From: an uncultured Alistipes sp.
GTDB taxonomy: Bacteria; Bacteroidota; Bacteroidia; Bacteroidales; UBA932
DNA length: 64,000 nt
Assembly (NCBI GenBank): GCA_900550465.1
Contig: URSC01000012.1
Location: forward strand, 32,616 to 96,615
Reading direction: 5' to 3'
The notes beneath the pieces are model-generated. The model was not told where the DNA came from, made no database searches, and worked only from the letters and a program-made list of their open reading frames with translations. A program made the translations under genes and the position numbers. This document shows, one piece after another, positions 34,865 through 44,511 of the stretch (the first letter of the stretch is position 1; each line of letters begins with the position of its first letter).

Positions 34865-35881
34865 TTATTTCACTTCCCATGTCGATCCGCTGTGCAGCAG
34901 CTCGTCCATGTTGTGGATGGTCGACTTGGCCCTGACGTCCTCCAGCTGGTCGCGGACGTTGTCGTCGTAGGTCTTGTCAGGCACGTCGCGGATGACTCCG
35001 AGAGCCACCGGATACTCGGGCCACTTCATGTCGATGAGCATGCTGTGCATGCCCATGTCGGCGGTGTGGGCGTCGTGTACCAGAATATCGTCCTCGGTTA
35101 CTCCGCCCTCGCCTATCGTCACTACCTTGAGTTCCTTGTTGACGAGTACCAGACCCTTGTTGCGGTCCTTTCCGAAGATCATCCTCTCACCATGGCGAAG
35201 AACTATCGTGCGGTCGGCCCTGACTTCCTTATCGGAAATCTCGCGGTGCGAGCCGTCGTTGTAGATGACGCAGTTGACCAGCATCTCGGTCACCGAGCAT
35301 CCGTCATGTCTTGCTGACGCAACGAATATCTCCTGATTCAGTTTCAGTTCCGAATCTATGCTTCGTGCAAAGAATGTGCCGCGTGCGCCCATTACGAGGG
35401 CTCCCGGATTGAAGGGATGCTCCACGGTTCCGTAAGGGGAGGTCTTGGTGATCTTGCCCAGAGGAGATGTCGGGGAATACTGCCCTTTTGTCAGTCCGTA
35501 GATACGGTTGTTGAAAAGCACGATGTTGATGTCGATGTTGCGGCGGATAGCGTGGATAAAGTGGTTTCCACCGATGGCCAGGGCGTCGCCGTCACCGGTA
35601 GCCTGCCAGATTGACAGATTGGGATTGGCCACCTTCATGCCGGTCGATATGGCAGTGGCACGGCCGTGTATTCCGTGGAAACCGTAGGTATTCATATAGT
35701 AGGGCAGTCGCGACGAGCAGCCGATACCCGATACGAACACGAAACGCTCCATGGGGTATCCGCGTTCTTCCGCCACCTGGGGAAGAGCCCTCTGAAGAGA
35801 GGCGAGTACGGAATGGTCACCGCATCCGGGGCACCACCTTACTTCCTGATTGCTTTTGAAATCCTGTGCTGTATATTTCAT
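34865..35881 (-). CDS. korB: 2-oxoacid:ferredoxin oxidoreductase, beta subunit (2-oxoglutarate type)
   Basis: A 338-residue thiamine-diphosphate-binding subunit. The start MKYTAQDFKSNQEVRWCPGC at 35881 lies 13 bases after the alpha-subunit stop; a longer frame from 35917 would overlap korA and lacks family support. The CPGCGDHSV cysteines and the ThDP motif GDGDALAIGGNH followed by NRIYGLTKGQYSPTS identify it. With KorA it interconverts 2-oxoglutarate (or a related 2-oxoacid), CoA and reduced ferredoxin with succinyl-CoA and CO2. It is an oxygen-sensitive enzyme, fitting an anaerobe. Exact substrate preference is inferred from family resemblance. Confidence 0.95.
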   Translation of the reverse strand: MKYTAQDFKSNQEVRWCPGCGDHSVLASLQRALPQVAEERGYPMERFVFVSGIGCSSRLPYYMNTYGFHGIHGRATAISTGMKVANPNLSIWQATGDGDALAIGGNHFIHAIRRNIDINIVLFNNRIYGLTKGQYSPTSPLGKITKTSPYGTVEHPFNPGALVMGARGTFFARSIDSELKLNQEIFVASARHDGCSVTEMLVNCVIYNDGSHREISDKEVRADRTIVLRHGERMIFGKDRNKGLVLVNKELKVVTIGEGGVTEDDILVHDAHTADMGMHSMLIDMKWPEYPVALGVIRDVPDKTYDDNVRDQLEDVRAKSTIHNMDELLHSGSTWEVK

Positions 35882-35894
35882 GATGTCTGTCCTC

Positions 35895-37736
35895 CTATAA
35901 TAATTTGTTGACTGCATCCACGACGTCCTTTACGATGAAAGGCTGTCCCTGCACCTTGTTGAGCTGATAGTAATTGAATTTCTGATGCTTTGCCCTCAGA
36001 TAGTCTGCGAACTGACCGGAGTTGAGCTCGCAGACGATGATCTTCCTGAACTTCGAGAAGACCTCCTCCGTGTTGAGAGGCAGGGGGTTGATATAGTCGA
36101 AGTGAGCCAGGGAAACGCTCTTGCCCTGCTTGTGGAACTCCTTGACAGCCGTGTAGAGGTGGCCGAAAGTACCGCCCCATCCCACGATGAGGACTTCGCC
36201 GCTCTCGTCGCCGATAACCTTCAGCGGGGGTATGTCCACTGCGGCATGAGCCACCTTCCTGGCCCTGAGGTCCACCATCATCTGATGGTTCTGGGGATCG
36301 GAGGAAATCACTCCGGCAGGACTTTTCTCCAGACCGCCGACGCGGTGCTCCAGACCGGGAGTTCCGGGCACAGCCCATCTGCGGACAAATGTCTCGGGGT
36401 CTCTCTCGAAGGGGCTGAACTTGCCGCCGCACTCGGAAGCGTCCTTGATGAAGGGAGGGTGTATCTCGGGCAGGTCCTTCATGGAAGGAATGCGCCAGGG
36501 CTCGGAGCCGTTGCCCAGGAAGCCCTCGGTGAGGAGGATGACGGGCATCATGTGCTCCATGGCGAACTTGCCTGCGTAGAATGCTTTCTCAAAGCAGTCC
36601 GAAGGAGAGTGGGCGGCCATCACCATGATGGGGCACTCGCCGTTGCGGCCGTAAAGGGCCTGGTTGAGGTCGGTCTGCTCTGTCTTGGTAGGGATACCGG
36701 TGGACGGACCGCTGCGCTGTACGTCCACGAGTACGAGGGGCAGTTCGGTGATCATGGCCAGACCGAGGGCCTCGGACTTCAGGGAGAGACCGGGACCGGA
36801 GGTGGTGGTCACGGCGAAGTTGCCGGCGTATGCGGCACCGATGGCGGTACAGATGCCGGCGATCTCGTCCTCGCACTGGAGGGTCTTGGCCTTGAGCTCC
36901 TTGTGGATGGCCAGCTCTTCGAGGATGGCTGTTGCGGGGGTGATGGGATACGAGCCGCAGAAGAGAGGCACGCCCGACTTCTCGGAGGCTGCGAGCAGTC
37001 CCCATGCGGTGGCCTGGTTACCGTTGATGTTGCGGTAGGTGCCCTTTTCCTGCTTGGCGGGCTGCACGTAATAGGTGTTGGCTATCGCGTGGATGTTGGA
37101 GGCGTAGTTGAAGCCGTCCTTCAGCACCTTCTTGTTAGTCTCGATGAGGGCGGGTTTCTTCTTGAACTTGCGCTCGAGGTACTCGAAGGTGTGGTCGAGT
37201 TCCTTGTTGAACATGAAGAAGCACATACCGAGGGTGAACATGTTCTTGCACCTTACGATGGCCTTCAGGTCCAGACCGCTGTCCTTGAGACTCTCCTTGG
37301 TCAGGGTGGTTATGGGGGAGACTATGATATTGCGGTCCCCGATACCCAGTTCCTCGATAGGATTCATGGTCTTGAAGCCTGCCTTCTGGATTCCTTTCTC
37401 GTCGAAGGCATCCTCATCGAGGATGATGGTCGCCGTAGGTTTGGCCCATTTGGCGTTTGCCATCAGTGCTGCCGGGTTCATGGCGACAAGTACGTCGCAG
37501 AAGTCGCCCGGAGTGTTTATTTCGATAGAACCGATGTGTACCTGGAAGCCGGACACACCTGATACTGTGCCTTGAGGCGCCCGGATCTCAGCCGGATAGT
37601 CGGGAAATGTAGAGATCTCGTTACCGAAAAGGGCTGATGAGTCAGCGAACAACGTACCTGTAAGCTGCATGCCGTCGCCGGAGTCACCTGCAAATCTGAT
37701 AACGACATCCTCGATATCAATAATCTTGTGTTGCAT
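35895..37736 (-). CDS. korA: 2-oxoacid:ferredoxin oxidoreductase, fused gamma-alpha subunit
   Basis: A 613-residue subunit with the gamma domain fused in front of alpha, as in Bacteroidota KorA. The N-terminus has IRFAGDSGDGMQLTG; the alpha domain starts GNQATAWGLLAASEKSGV and has SYPITPATAILEELA and TTSGPGLSLKSEALGLA; a C-terminal transketolase-like part has VGWGGTFGHLYTAV. The start at 37736 (MQHKIIDIED) is preferred to the in-frame ATG at 37757 because a -7 promoter element overlaps the latter. It forms a two-gene unit with korB. Confidence 0.95.
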   Translation of the reverse strand: MQHKIIDIEDVVIRFAGDSGDGMQLTGTLFADSSALFGNEISTFPDYPAEIRAPQGTVSGVSGFQVHIGSIEINTPGDFCDVLVAMNPAALMANAKWAKPTATIILDEDAFDEKGIQKAGFKTMNPIEELGIGDRNIIVSPITTLTKESLKDSGLDLKAIVRCKNMFTLGMCFFMFNKELDHTFEYLERKFKKKPALIETNKKVLKDGFNYASNIHAIANTYYVQPAKQEKGTYRNINGNQATAWGLLAASEKSGVPLFCGSYPITPATAILEELAIHKELKAKTLQCEDEIAGICTAIGAAYAGNFAVTTTSGPGLSLKSEALGLAMITELPLVLVDVQRSGPSTGIPTKTEQTDLNQALYGRNGECPIMVMAAHSPSDCFEKAFYAGKFAMEHMMPVILLTEGFLGNGSEPWRIPSMKDLPEIHPPFIKDASECGGKFSPFERDPETFVRRWAVPGTPGLEHRVGGLEKSPAGVISSDPQNHQMMVDLRARKVAHAAVDIPPLKVIGDESGEVLIVGWGGTFGHLYTAVKEFHKQGKSVSLAHFDYINPLPLNTEEVFSKFRKIIVCELNSGQFADYLRAKHQKFNYYQLNKVQGQPFIVKDVVDAVNKLL

Positions 37737-37754
37737 AAGGTTAATAATTTTAGA

Positions 37755-37762
37755 CAAATGTA
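37755..37762 (-). promoter_or_regulatory. Promoter -7 element for korAB
   Basis: The minus strand reads TACATTTG, matching TAnnTTTG, about 19 bases upstream of the chosen ATG at 37736. It supports the shorter KorA start. Confidence 0.6.
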
Positions 37763-37816
37763 AGCATTTTCCCTTAAAGATGGGAATTTATTTGCTAAGA
37801 ATTTATAAAAAGTGAA

Positions 37817-37847
37817 AGGTCTGCTCCGGGACACCCGGAACAGACCT
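37817..37847 (-). terminator. Intrinsic terminator after the bamA-ompH cluster
   Basis: Stem AGGTCTG-TCCGGG paired with CCCGGA-CAGACCT (one C/A mismatch between them) with a 3-base loop, and a T-rich stretch after it on the minus strand. It lies 30 bases past the ompH stop. Confidence 0.85.
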
Positions 37848-37877
37848 CCGCATATCGTTCTATAATGTCCGCAGGAC

Positions 37878-38426
37878 TTACTGCTGAGGCTGTGCCTGAG
37901 GCAGTTGCTTGTCGGGGGATATTCCCAGTTCGGCTTTCACCTGTGCGGTGATGTCCATGCTCTGTGCAGCGTCGAAGTAAGGCACCGCGCCGGAGGAGAG
38001 GTCGAACACGTAGATAAGTCCGTTGGCCTTGCCCACCTTGGTCACAGCCTCATTGGCCTTCTGGGAGATGGGGCCCATGAGCTGCTGCTGCAGATTGTTC
38101 ATGTCCATCTGGGCGTTCTGCTGATACTGCTGGAGGCGGGCCTGGAGATCCTGCAGCTCCTGCTGCTTCGTAGCCAGCACGGAAGGTGTCCAGTTGGCGC
38201 TCATCTGCTCGTATGTGGCATACTTGGTATTGAGCTCCTCGACCATAGCGTTGTAGGTCGTCTGGATGTCCTGGTTGAACTTTTCAAGCTGTACACGTGC
38301 CGAATCCATCTCATCCATCAGGAACACCACTTCCTGCATGTTGATATGGCCGAACTTAAGTTCCTGTGCTGTAGCGACGAATGCTGTCGCAATCACGCTC
38401 AAGGCGATTAAAGATATTCTTTTCAT
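37878..38426 (-). CDS. OmpH/Skp-family periplasmic chaperone
   Basis: A 182-residue periplasmic protein with signal peptide MKRISLIALSVIATAFVATA and start of mature chain QELKFGHINMQEV, the typical OmpH entry. The middle (about 40-130) is a Gln/Glu/Leu-rich coiled coil, as in the tentacles of the Skp trimer that hold unfolded outer-membrane proteins. It is directly downstream of bamA (79-base gap), the classical bamA-skp order. A -7-like TAAATTTG at 38473-38480 suggests it can also be transcribed separately. A second family member lies at 42762. Confidence 0.92.
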   Translation of the reverse strand: MKRISLIALSVIATAFVATAQELKFGHINMQEVVFLMDEMDSARVQLEKFNQDIQTTYNAMVEELNTKYATYEQMSANWTPSVLATKQQELQDLQARLQQYQQNAQMDMNNLQQQLMGPISQKANEAVTKVGKANGLIYVFDLSSGAVPYFDAAQSMDITAQVKAELGISPDKQLPQAQPQQ

Positions 38427-38505
38427 GCTGTTGATTTAATATTGTATTTTCTTCTTTTTGCAAATGCGGATGCAAATTTAGTAAATATTCTGTTACGTGG
38501 AACCG

Positions 38506-41037
38506 TCAGAACTGCTGACCTATCACAAAATGGAAGTTCGAGCCGCCTCTCTTCTGGTCCTGTACCGGGTCGAAGCCCCATCCCCAGTCCACTCCGAGCA
38601 GACCGATCATCGGGAGCATAATTCTGACTCCGATTCCCGCCGAACGCTTGATCTCGAAGGGATTGAACTCCTGGATATGCTCCCAGCAGTTTCCGCCCTC
38701 CAGGAAAGCCAGCACGTAGATGGTGGACTGCGGCTGCAGGACTACGGGATAGCGCAGCTCCAGGGTGAACTTGTCGTAGACATGTCCGACATAGACTCCC
38801 TCGTCATTGATAGGCGTGAGCGAGTAGTTGGAGTATCCGCGGAGAGAGATGATCTCGGAGCCGTAGGTATTGTAGCCCGACATACCGTCACCTCCGACCT
38901 GATAGCCCTCGAAAGGCGAGTAACCGAGATTCTTGTTGTAATATCCCAGATATCCGAACTGCGCCCTGGTCATGAGCACCAGGTCTCCTATCAGACGTAC
39001 GTACAGGGCGCCCTTGAAGGTCCACTTATGATACTCGATCCAGCGGTAGCGGTCCTGGTCAGTCATGTTGATGTAGTCGGTGCTCTTGTCCCTGAACGCC
39101 GAATACGGAGGAGTAAGCTGGACGGAGAACTGGAAGTCCGAGCCCTCGCGGGGATAGATGGCCTGGTCCGTGGAGTTGCGGGCCAGCGTAATCTTGTAAC
39201 TTATGTTGTTGGACTTACCGGTATCGAACAGGAAGTTGTATCTCCAGTTGTGCAGGTTGTAGGTCTGCCAGCTGAGCTCATGATACAGCACGAAATAGTT
39301 GTCAGGCCACTTCAGACGGCTTCCGAGGGCCGCGGCTATACCGTACACCTCGTAGTACTCGTCGGTGTTCTGAATCTGGTACCAGTAATAGGAATTGGTC
39401 TGACGGGTATAGTATCCGGTCAGGTTGAACGACGTAGGTTTCTTTCCGAAGAGCCAGGGCTCGATGAAGTTGATGGAGCCGGCGGTATAGTAGGTTCCGT
39501 TGGTCTGGAATCTCAGGGACAGGGTCTGGGCGTCTCCGAGGGGAACCGGCCTCCATGCACCTTTCTTGAAGAGACGGCTGATGGAGAAGTTGTTGAAGCT
39601 CACTCCCACAGTTCCGACGAATGAGTATCCGCCCCATCCTCCGGACAGCTCGAACTGCGAGTTGGGCTTCTCGGCCACGTTGTAGGAGATGTCCACCGTG
39701 TTGTTTATCTGGTTGGGGATGACAGAGTAGCCGCGGGTATGGTCGAGGGCCTGCTCCGGGTCGAAGTTGCCCATGGAGGCTATCTCCCTGAGAGAGCGCT
39801 CAAGCATGGACTGACTGTACAGGTATCCTGGCTTTGTGAATATCTGGCGGCGGACCACCTTCTCGTTGGTGATGGTGTTTCCACTGACGATGATCTTGTT
39901 GAACGTCGCGGGCTTGCCTTCCACCATGCGGAGCTCGACATCCACGGAGTCCCCCACGATATTGGTCTCCACCGGAACGATATTGAAGAATATGTAACCC
40001 TGGTCAGCGTACAGCGTATGGATATCCATGAACTCTTTCTTGGGATCTCCGAAAAGCCTCTTCTGGAGATTCACCACATCATACACATCTCCCTTCTTGA
40101 TCATCAGCACGGCATTGAGCTGGTCAGCCGTATAGAGGGAGTTGCCTGTCCACGTGATATTGCGGAAGTAGTACCTCTGCCCCTCGTCGATGACGAAGTC
40201 TATGCCCAGACGGTCCTCCTCTATATAATATATGGAATCCTTGACGATACGGGCGTCCCTGTATCCGGCCTCGTTGAACGCGCTTATGAGGGACTGCTTG
40301 TCGTTGTCATACTCCTTCTCGTTGAATTTCTTTGACTTGAACAGGTTCCTTATGCGCATGTCGCGGGTCTTGGCCATCGACCCCACCAGCTTGCTCTCAG
40401 GCACATGGTCGTTGCCGGAGAACGTGATGGTCTTGATCTTCACCTTGGTCTTGCGGTCCACCTTGAAAGTCACCCGGACGGCATTCTTGACTATGGTGTC
40501 GTTTTCCTGAAGGATATCCACCTCCGCGTTTATAAATCCCTTCTCCTTATAGTAATTCTTGATTATCCCTACGGAAGAGCGGAGCACGTAGTCCGACAGA
40601 GGGACTCCGCGGCGCAGGCTCAGACGGTCCTGCAGTTCCGACTGCTCGGAGTTCTTTACACCCTGGAAGTTCCACCTGGAGACCCTGGGCCTCTCCTGCA
40701 GGTGCAGGGCCAGGAACACGGTGTCTCCTCCGGATGAGAGCGAGTCTATGTTGAGGGAAACATCGGAGAAATGCCTCTGTCCCCATATCCTCTGGACTAT
40801 CGAGGTCATCTGTTCTCCCGGGATAGTCACCTCCATGCCTTCGCGAAGGCCGGTGAGAGCGATTATCTGCTGCTCTCCAAGATACTTAATCCCCTCCACC
40901 TTGATGCCCCCGACGATATACTTGCGGGGATGCATGTAGTCCACCACCAGACTGGACTGATTCTGCTGAGCATAAGAGCTGCACACCGTAAACAGCAACA
41001 GAACAGGGAGTAAAATCCTTTTCACGTTGTTAATCAT
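38506..41037 (-). CDS. bamA: Outer membrane protein assembly factor BamA
   Basis: An 843-residue essential outer-membrane insertase. Signal peptide about 1-23, then successive POTRA domains (for example YIVGGIKVEGIKYLGEQQIIALTGL-type first repeat; later NKIIVSGNTITNEKVVRRQIF), then a 16-strand barrel domain from about residue 440 with the family segment GGDGMSGYNTYGSEIISLRGY, which carries the conserved RGY near the end. It overlaps uppS by 4 bases and is followed by ompH, so envelope-biogenesis genes are grouped. BamD is encoded elsewhere in the window (52238). It ends in an aromatic residue (QQF), the usual OMP signal. Confidence 0.96.
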   Translation of the reverse strand: MINNVKRILLPVLLLFTVCSSYAQQNQSSLVVDYMHPRKYIVGGIKVEGIKYLGEQQIIALTGLREGMEVTIPGEQMTSIVQRIWGQRHFSDVSLNIDSLSSGGDTVFLALHLQERPRVSRWNFQGVKNSEQSELQDRLSLRRGVPLSDYVLRSSVGIIKNYYKEKGFINAEVDILQENDTIVKNAVRVTFKVDRKTKVKIKTITFSGNDHVPESKLVGSMAKTRDMRIRNLFKSKKFNEKEYDNDKQSLISAFNEAGYRDARIVKDSIYYIEEDRLGIDFVIDEGQRYYFRNITWTGNSLYTADQLNAVLMIKKGDVYDVVNLQKRLFGDPKKEFMDIHTLYADQGYIFFNIVPVETNIVGDSVDVELRMVEGKPATFNKIIVSGNTITNEKVVRRQIFTKPGYLYSQSMLERSLREIASMGNFDPEQALDHTRGYSVIPNQINNTVDISYNVAEKPNSQFELSGGWGGYSFVGTVGVSFNNFSISRLFKKGAWRPVPLGDAQTLSLRFQTNGTYYTAGSINFIEPWLFGKKPTSFNLTGYYTRQTNSYYWYQIQNTDEYYEVYGIAAALGSRLKWPDNYFVLYHELSWQTYNLHNWRYNFLFDTGKSNNISYKITLARNSTDQAIYPREGSDFQFSVQLTPPYSAFRDKSTDYINMTDQDRYRWIEYHKWTFKGALYVRLIGDLVLMTRAQFGYLGYYNKNLGYSPFEGYQVGGDGMSGYNTYGSEIISLRGYSNYSLTPINDEGVYVGHVYDKFTLELRYPVVLQPQSTIYVLAFLEGGNCWEHIQEFNPFEIKRSAGIGVRIMLPMIGLLGVDWGWGFDPVQDQKRGGSNFHFVIGQQF

Positions 41038-41738
41038 TTGGAATCGTTCTTTTCTTGGGTTATCTGGTCGCCGGTCTTTCCGAAGCGTCTCTGGCGGGAG
41101 GCGAAGTCTTCAAGAGCCAATCTGAACTCGGTTTTGCGAAAATCGGGCCAAAGCACCGGAGTAAAATAAAATTCGGTATAGGCGCATTGCCAGAGCAGGA
41201 AATTACTTATGCGCTGCTCGCCGCTGGTCCGGATCAGCAGGTCCGGGTCAGGGATACCGGCCGTAGCCAGAAAATCGGCGAAACGGCCTTCCGGCGCTCC
41301 GGCAGCAGCCCACCGGGACGCAGCCTGTTCTATATCCCAGCGTCCGCTGTAACTGAGGAAAATCACCAGATTCAGGCCTGTGTTGGAAGCCGTCTCGGCC
41401 ATGGCCTCGTCTATCTCGCGGTTAAGGGTATCCGACAGGCGGGCCCGGTTGCCCGCTACGATAAATCTTATGTTGTTCTTCCGGAAAGTAGGACGCTCGT
41501 CGAGTATCGACTTGGCCATCAGGTGCATCAGTTCGGAAACCTCGGCATCGGGGCGGTTCCAGTTCTCTTCTGAGAAAGCGAAGAGGCTCAGCCACTGTAC
41601 GTCTGCCTCCACCGCATACTCACAGCATGCCCTGACGCTCTCGGTCCCCTCGTAATGGCCGTAAATCCTCTCCTTGCCGCGCATCCTGGCCCAGCGTCCG
41701 TTTCCATCCATTATTATAGCGACATGTCTCGGTATCAT
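41034..41738 (-). CDS. uppS: Undecaprenyl diphosphate synthase (cis-prenyltransferase)
   Basis: A 234-residue cytoplasmic enzyme making the C55 lipid carrier for cell-wall and O-antigen synthesis. The catalytic HVAIIMDGNGRWARMRG is complete with its Asp; the C-terminal signature LLIRTSGEQRISNFLLWQ and the YTEFYFTPVLWPDF segment follow. Its start overlaps the nadK stop by 4 bases and its stop overlaps the bamA start by 4 bases, indicating translational coupling. Confidence 0.97.
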   Translation of the reverse strand: MIPRHVAIIMDGNGRWARMRGKERIYGHYEGTESVRACCEYAVEADVQWLSLFAFSEENWNRPDAEVSELMHLMAKSILDERPTFRKNNIRFIVAGNRARLSDTLNREIDEAMAETASNTGLNLVIFLSYSGRWDIEQAASRWAAAGAPEGRFADFLATAGIPDPDLLIRTSGEQRISNFLLWQCAYTEFYFTPVLWPDFRKTEFRLALEDFASRQRRFGKTGDQITQEKNDSK

Positions 41739-42637
41739 AGTCTTACATACTTTGTTTCATTCCTGCGATCCTCACCCCACAGCAGTTTCTCATTGAGAGC
41801 CCCGTAGAATGCGTCCCGTCCGAAACTCACACAGTTGAGCCCGAACGGTGCCTTGCGCACGGTCACGCGGCTGTTCTCCCCTATCCCGGAAGAACGGTTG
41901 TCCGCGGAGATGATGGTCCTGTGCCCCTCGGAGCGGATTATCACCTCCATTACCGAGGTGTCGGGCACTATCAGCGGACGGACATTGAGGTTATGTGGAG
42001 CCATAGGGGTGATTATGAATACCGAGGAGTCCGGCACCACCACAGGACCGCCTACACTGAGCGAATACGCCGTAGACCCTGTAGGGGTAGCGATCAGCAG
42101 TCCGTCGGCCCAGTACGTGGGTATCCTCATTCCGTCTATCAGCACCTCGATGCCTATCATGTACGGCTCGGAGCGCTGGATAGCTGTCTCATTGAGTGCA
42201 TAGGGGTAAAATTCCGGAGGCCGTCCGTCGTAGGAGACCTCCAGCAGACTGCGCTTCTGCACACTGTATTCACCCGCCACCATCCTGTCCACTATCCCGC
42301 AGCCGGAGTCCCCGCTTCCGGCGGAGGTCAGGAAGCCCAGCCTCCCGAAATTGATGCCGGCCACAGGTATTCCGCTGTCACCCACTATGGTAAGAGAGTT
42401 CAGGAAAGTTCCGTCTCCTCCAAGGGACAGGAAAATATCCACGTCCTTCGGCAGGTCACCGGCACTTGAGAACTCCTCCTCCCCGGCCAGTGCGTCCATG
42501 CCGTACTCCCGTACAGAGGAGGCCAGGGCAGAGCAGCAGGTCACCCTCACGCCCTTGCGGGCGAGGTGCTCCAGCAATACTCTTATCTTTCCTTCAGCAT
42601 CCGGACCGAACTTCCGGCCATATAGGGCGAAATGCAT
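41735..42637 (-). CDS. nadK: NAD kinase
   Basis: A 300-residue cytoplasmic kinase that makes NADP. The GGDG motif is in FLSLGGDGTFLNSLTIV, with NFGRLGFLTS and the NE/D NAD-binding segment LNETAIQRSEP following, then TPTGSTAYSLSVGGP. Length is normal. It is the first gene of the nadK-uppS-bamA-ompH run; a near-consensus -7 element lies in the AT-rich region upstream, shared with the divergent OmpH-like gene at 42762. Confidence 0.97.
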   Translation of the reverse strand: MHFALYGRKFGPDAEGKIRVLLEHLARKGVRVTCCSALASSVREYGMDALAGEEEFSSAGDLPKDVDIFLSLGGDGTFLNSLTIVGDSGIPVAGINFGRLGFLTSAGSGDSGCGIVDRMVAGEYSVQKRSLLEVSYDGRPPEFYPYALNETAIQRSEPYMIGIEVLIDGMRIPTYWADGLLIATPTGSTAYSLSVGGPVVVPDSSVFIITPMAPHNLNVRPLIVPDTSVMEVIIRSEGHRTIISADNRSSGIGENSRVTVRKAPFGLNCVSFGRDAFYGALNEKLLWGEDRRNETKYVRL

Positions 42638-42710
42638 TTTCCAAGTGTTAGAAACGTAAAATCCGGTTGCAAATATTGCGATTTTATTTTAAAAAAAAGC
42701 AGATATTATA

Positions 42711-42718
42711 TAATTTTG
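42711..42718 (+). promoter_or_regulatory. Promoter -7 element for the second OmpH-like gene
   Basis: TAATTTTG, a perfect TAnnTTTG match in an AT-rich gap, 43 bases upstream of the ATG at 42762. Confidence 0.65.
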
Positions 42719-42761
42719 TGTGTTTTTTGAAATTTACAAATTACTCCAACTATTAACTGAT

Positions 42762-43370
42762 ATGAAGAAAGTCAATCTTATCGTCAACATCGTACTTGTA
42801 CTCGCAGTAGCGGCTCTGTTCGTGCTGCATTTTACTGACAACGGCAAAGCATCCCAGACTACGGCTGCTGGAAGCGAAAGCGTCACGGCCACCAAGGGAG
42901 ACATCGTCTACATCAATCTGGACACCCTTGTCAATCAGTATGATATGTACAACGACCTCCGTTCGGAACTGCAGGGCAAGCTCAATGCGATAGAAAACGA
43001 TATCAACAAGCAGGGACGTGCACTGGAGAACGACATCAAGAGCTTCCAGGAGAAGATGCAGAAAGGCCTGCTGACCCGCTCACAGGCCGAGAGCATGAAC
43101 AATGACCTCGCCCAGCGCGACCAGGACCTGAGAAACCTCACCCAGCAGAAACAGATGGAGATGGCCGAGGAGGAGAGCGTGATGCTCAACAAGGTCATGG
43201 ACGCCATCACCACATACGTAGCGGAGTACAACAAACAGAAACAGTACTCCCTCATCCTGACCACCACTACCGCCACTACTACCGTCATCAACGGAAACTC
43301 CGGTCTGGACATCACTCAGGAGATTCTGAACGGCCTCAACGCTGAATATATCGAGAACAGAAACAAATAA
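42762..43370 (+). CDS. OmpH/Skp-like membrane-anchored periplasmic protein
   Basis: A 202-residue protein with an N-terminal hydrophobic segment (MKKVNLIVNIVLVLAVAALF) that is more like an uncleaved anchor than a cleaved signal. It is followed by a Ser/Thr-rich linker and the OmpH domain beginning GDIVYINLDTLVNQYDMYNDL. Residues about 80-155 are a long Lys/Glu/Gln coiled coil. The ATG at 42762 follows a promoter element; an upstream GTG at 42720 overlaps the promoter region and is unlikely. It is divergent from nadK and upstream of a glycosyltransferase. A chaperone for outer-membrane proteins is the likely role. Confidence 0.85.
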   Translation: MKKVNLIVNIVLVLAVAALFVLHFTDNGKASQTTAAGSESVTATKGDIVYINLDTLVNQYDMYNDLRSELQGKLNAIENDINKQGRALENDIKSFQEKMQKGLLTRSQAESMNNDLAQRDQDLRNLTQQKQMEMAEEESVMLNKVMDAITTYVAEYNKQKQYSLILTTTTATTTVINGNSGLDITQEILNGLNAEYIENRNK

Positions 43371-43376
43371 CCCACT

Positions 43377-44495
43377 TTGAGAATCGCCATCCTATCGTGC
43401 TTTCCTCCCTACCGCGGAGGCATCTCCCAGTTCAACACATCCCTGTATCAGGAACTGGCGGGGAGATGCACGGTAGGAGCGTTCAATTTCAAGAGACAGT
43501 ATCCGGAGTTCCTCTTCCCGGGCAAGACCCAGTACATCGAGGACGGCAGCCGTCCTCCCTTTGAGACATCCCGCGTACTGGACACGGCCAATCCGCTGTC
43601 CTACATCTCCACGGCCAGGACCATCCGCGCATGGAAGCCGGACCTGCTGCTGATGAGATACTGGATGCCGTACTTTGCCCCGTCCCAGGGATACGTGGCC
43701 AGGCACATGGCCCCCGGATGCAAGGTCATCTCGATACTCGACAACGTCATACCGCACGAGCACCATTTCTTCGACCGTCCGCTGACTACCTATTATATAA
43801 ATGGTCACGACGGTTTCGTCGTACTGTGCAATGCTGTACGCGACGACCTCCTGCGCCTGAAGCCGGACGCCCGCCACATCGTCTCCCCCCACCCGATATA
43901 CTCCAACTTCGGAGAGAAGGTCCCGAGGGAGCAGGCCTGCCGGATCCTGGGCATAGACCCCGGAAAGAAGACACTGCTGTTCTTCGGACTCATACGCGAG
44001 TACAAGGGGCTGGACATACTCCTGGAGGCCTTCTCCACCCTGGACGACAGCTACCAGCTGGTCATCGCAGGAGAGCCCTACGGTTCCTTCGAGCCATACG
44101 CCAGACTGATTGAGGCCAGTCCCAACCGCAGCCGCATCCACCTTTTCGACCGATTCATTAGCGACAGCGAGGTGGCTCCCTTCTTCTGTGCCGCGGACCT
44201 CTGCGTCCTCCCCTACCGCTCGGCGACCCAGAGCGGCATCAGCTCCATAGCCTACCACTTTGACCTCCCGATGGTCACCACCTCGGTCGGCGGCCTGAAG
44301 GAGATGATAGGAGACTCGGGCACGGGAATTGTAACAGACAGCATCAGCCCGGAGGCAGTACGGGAAGCCGTCATCAGGTATTTCTCCGACGACAGTATCC
44401 GCAGCGGATGCCTGGAGGCCATAGCCGGGGAGAAGGACAGACTCTCGTGGAAGAGATTCTGCTCGAACCTGCTGGATTTTTACAATAGTCTATAA
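43377..44495 (+). CDS. Glycosyltransferase family 4-like protein
   Basis: A 372-residue GT-B glycosyltransferase. The N-terminus RIAILSCFPPYRGGISQFN is the usual acceptor-side Rossmann start with a Gly-Gly loop. The donor side has LLFFGLIREYKGLDILLEAF, then VIAGEPYGSF, VLPYRSATQSGISSIAYHFDLPMVTTSVGG, the E-rich nucleotide-sugar binding region of GT4 enzymes. The family-supported start is TTG at 43377, 6 bases after the OmpH-like stop; no in-frame ATG occurs nearby. No neighbouring polysaccharide cluster is seen, so the acceptor is unknown. Confidence 0.9.
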   Translation: MRIAILSCFPPYRGGISQFNTSLYQELAGRCTVGAFNFKRQYPEFLFPGKTQYIEDGSRPPFETSRVLDTANPLSYISTARTIRAWKPDLLLMRYWMPYFAPSQGYVARHMAPGCKVISILDNVIPHEHHFFDRPLTTYYINGHDGFVVLCNAVRDDLLRLKPDARHIVSPHPIYSNFGEKVPREQACRILGIDPGKKTLLFFGLIREYKGLDILLEAFSTLDDSYQLVIAGEPYGSFEPYARLIEASPNRSRIHLFDRFISDSEVAPFFCAADLCVLPYRSATQSGISSIAYHFDLPMVTTSVGGLKEMIGDSGTGIVTDSISPEAVREAVIRYFSDDSIRSGCLEAIAGEKDRLSWKRFCSNLLDFYNSL

Positions 44496-44511
44496 TAAAA
44501 CACCATACACC

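Noticed and set aside
35985..37562. Long plus-strand open frame antisense to korA (about 525 codons)
   Set aside because: Opposite a conserved enzyme gene and lacking recognisable domains.
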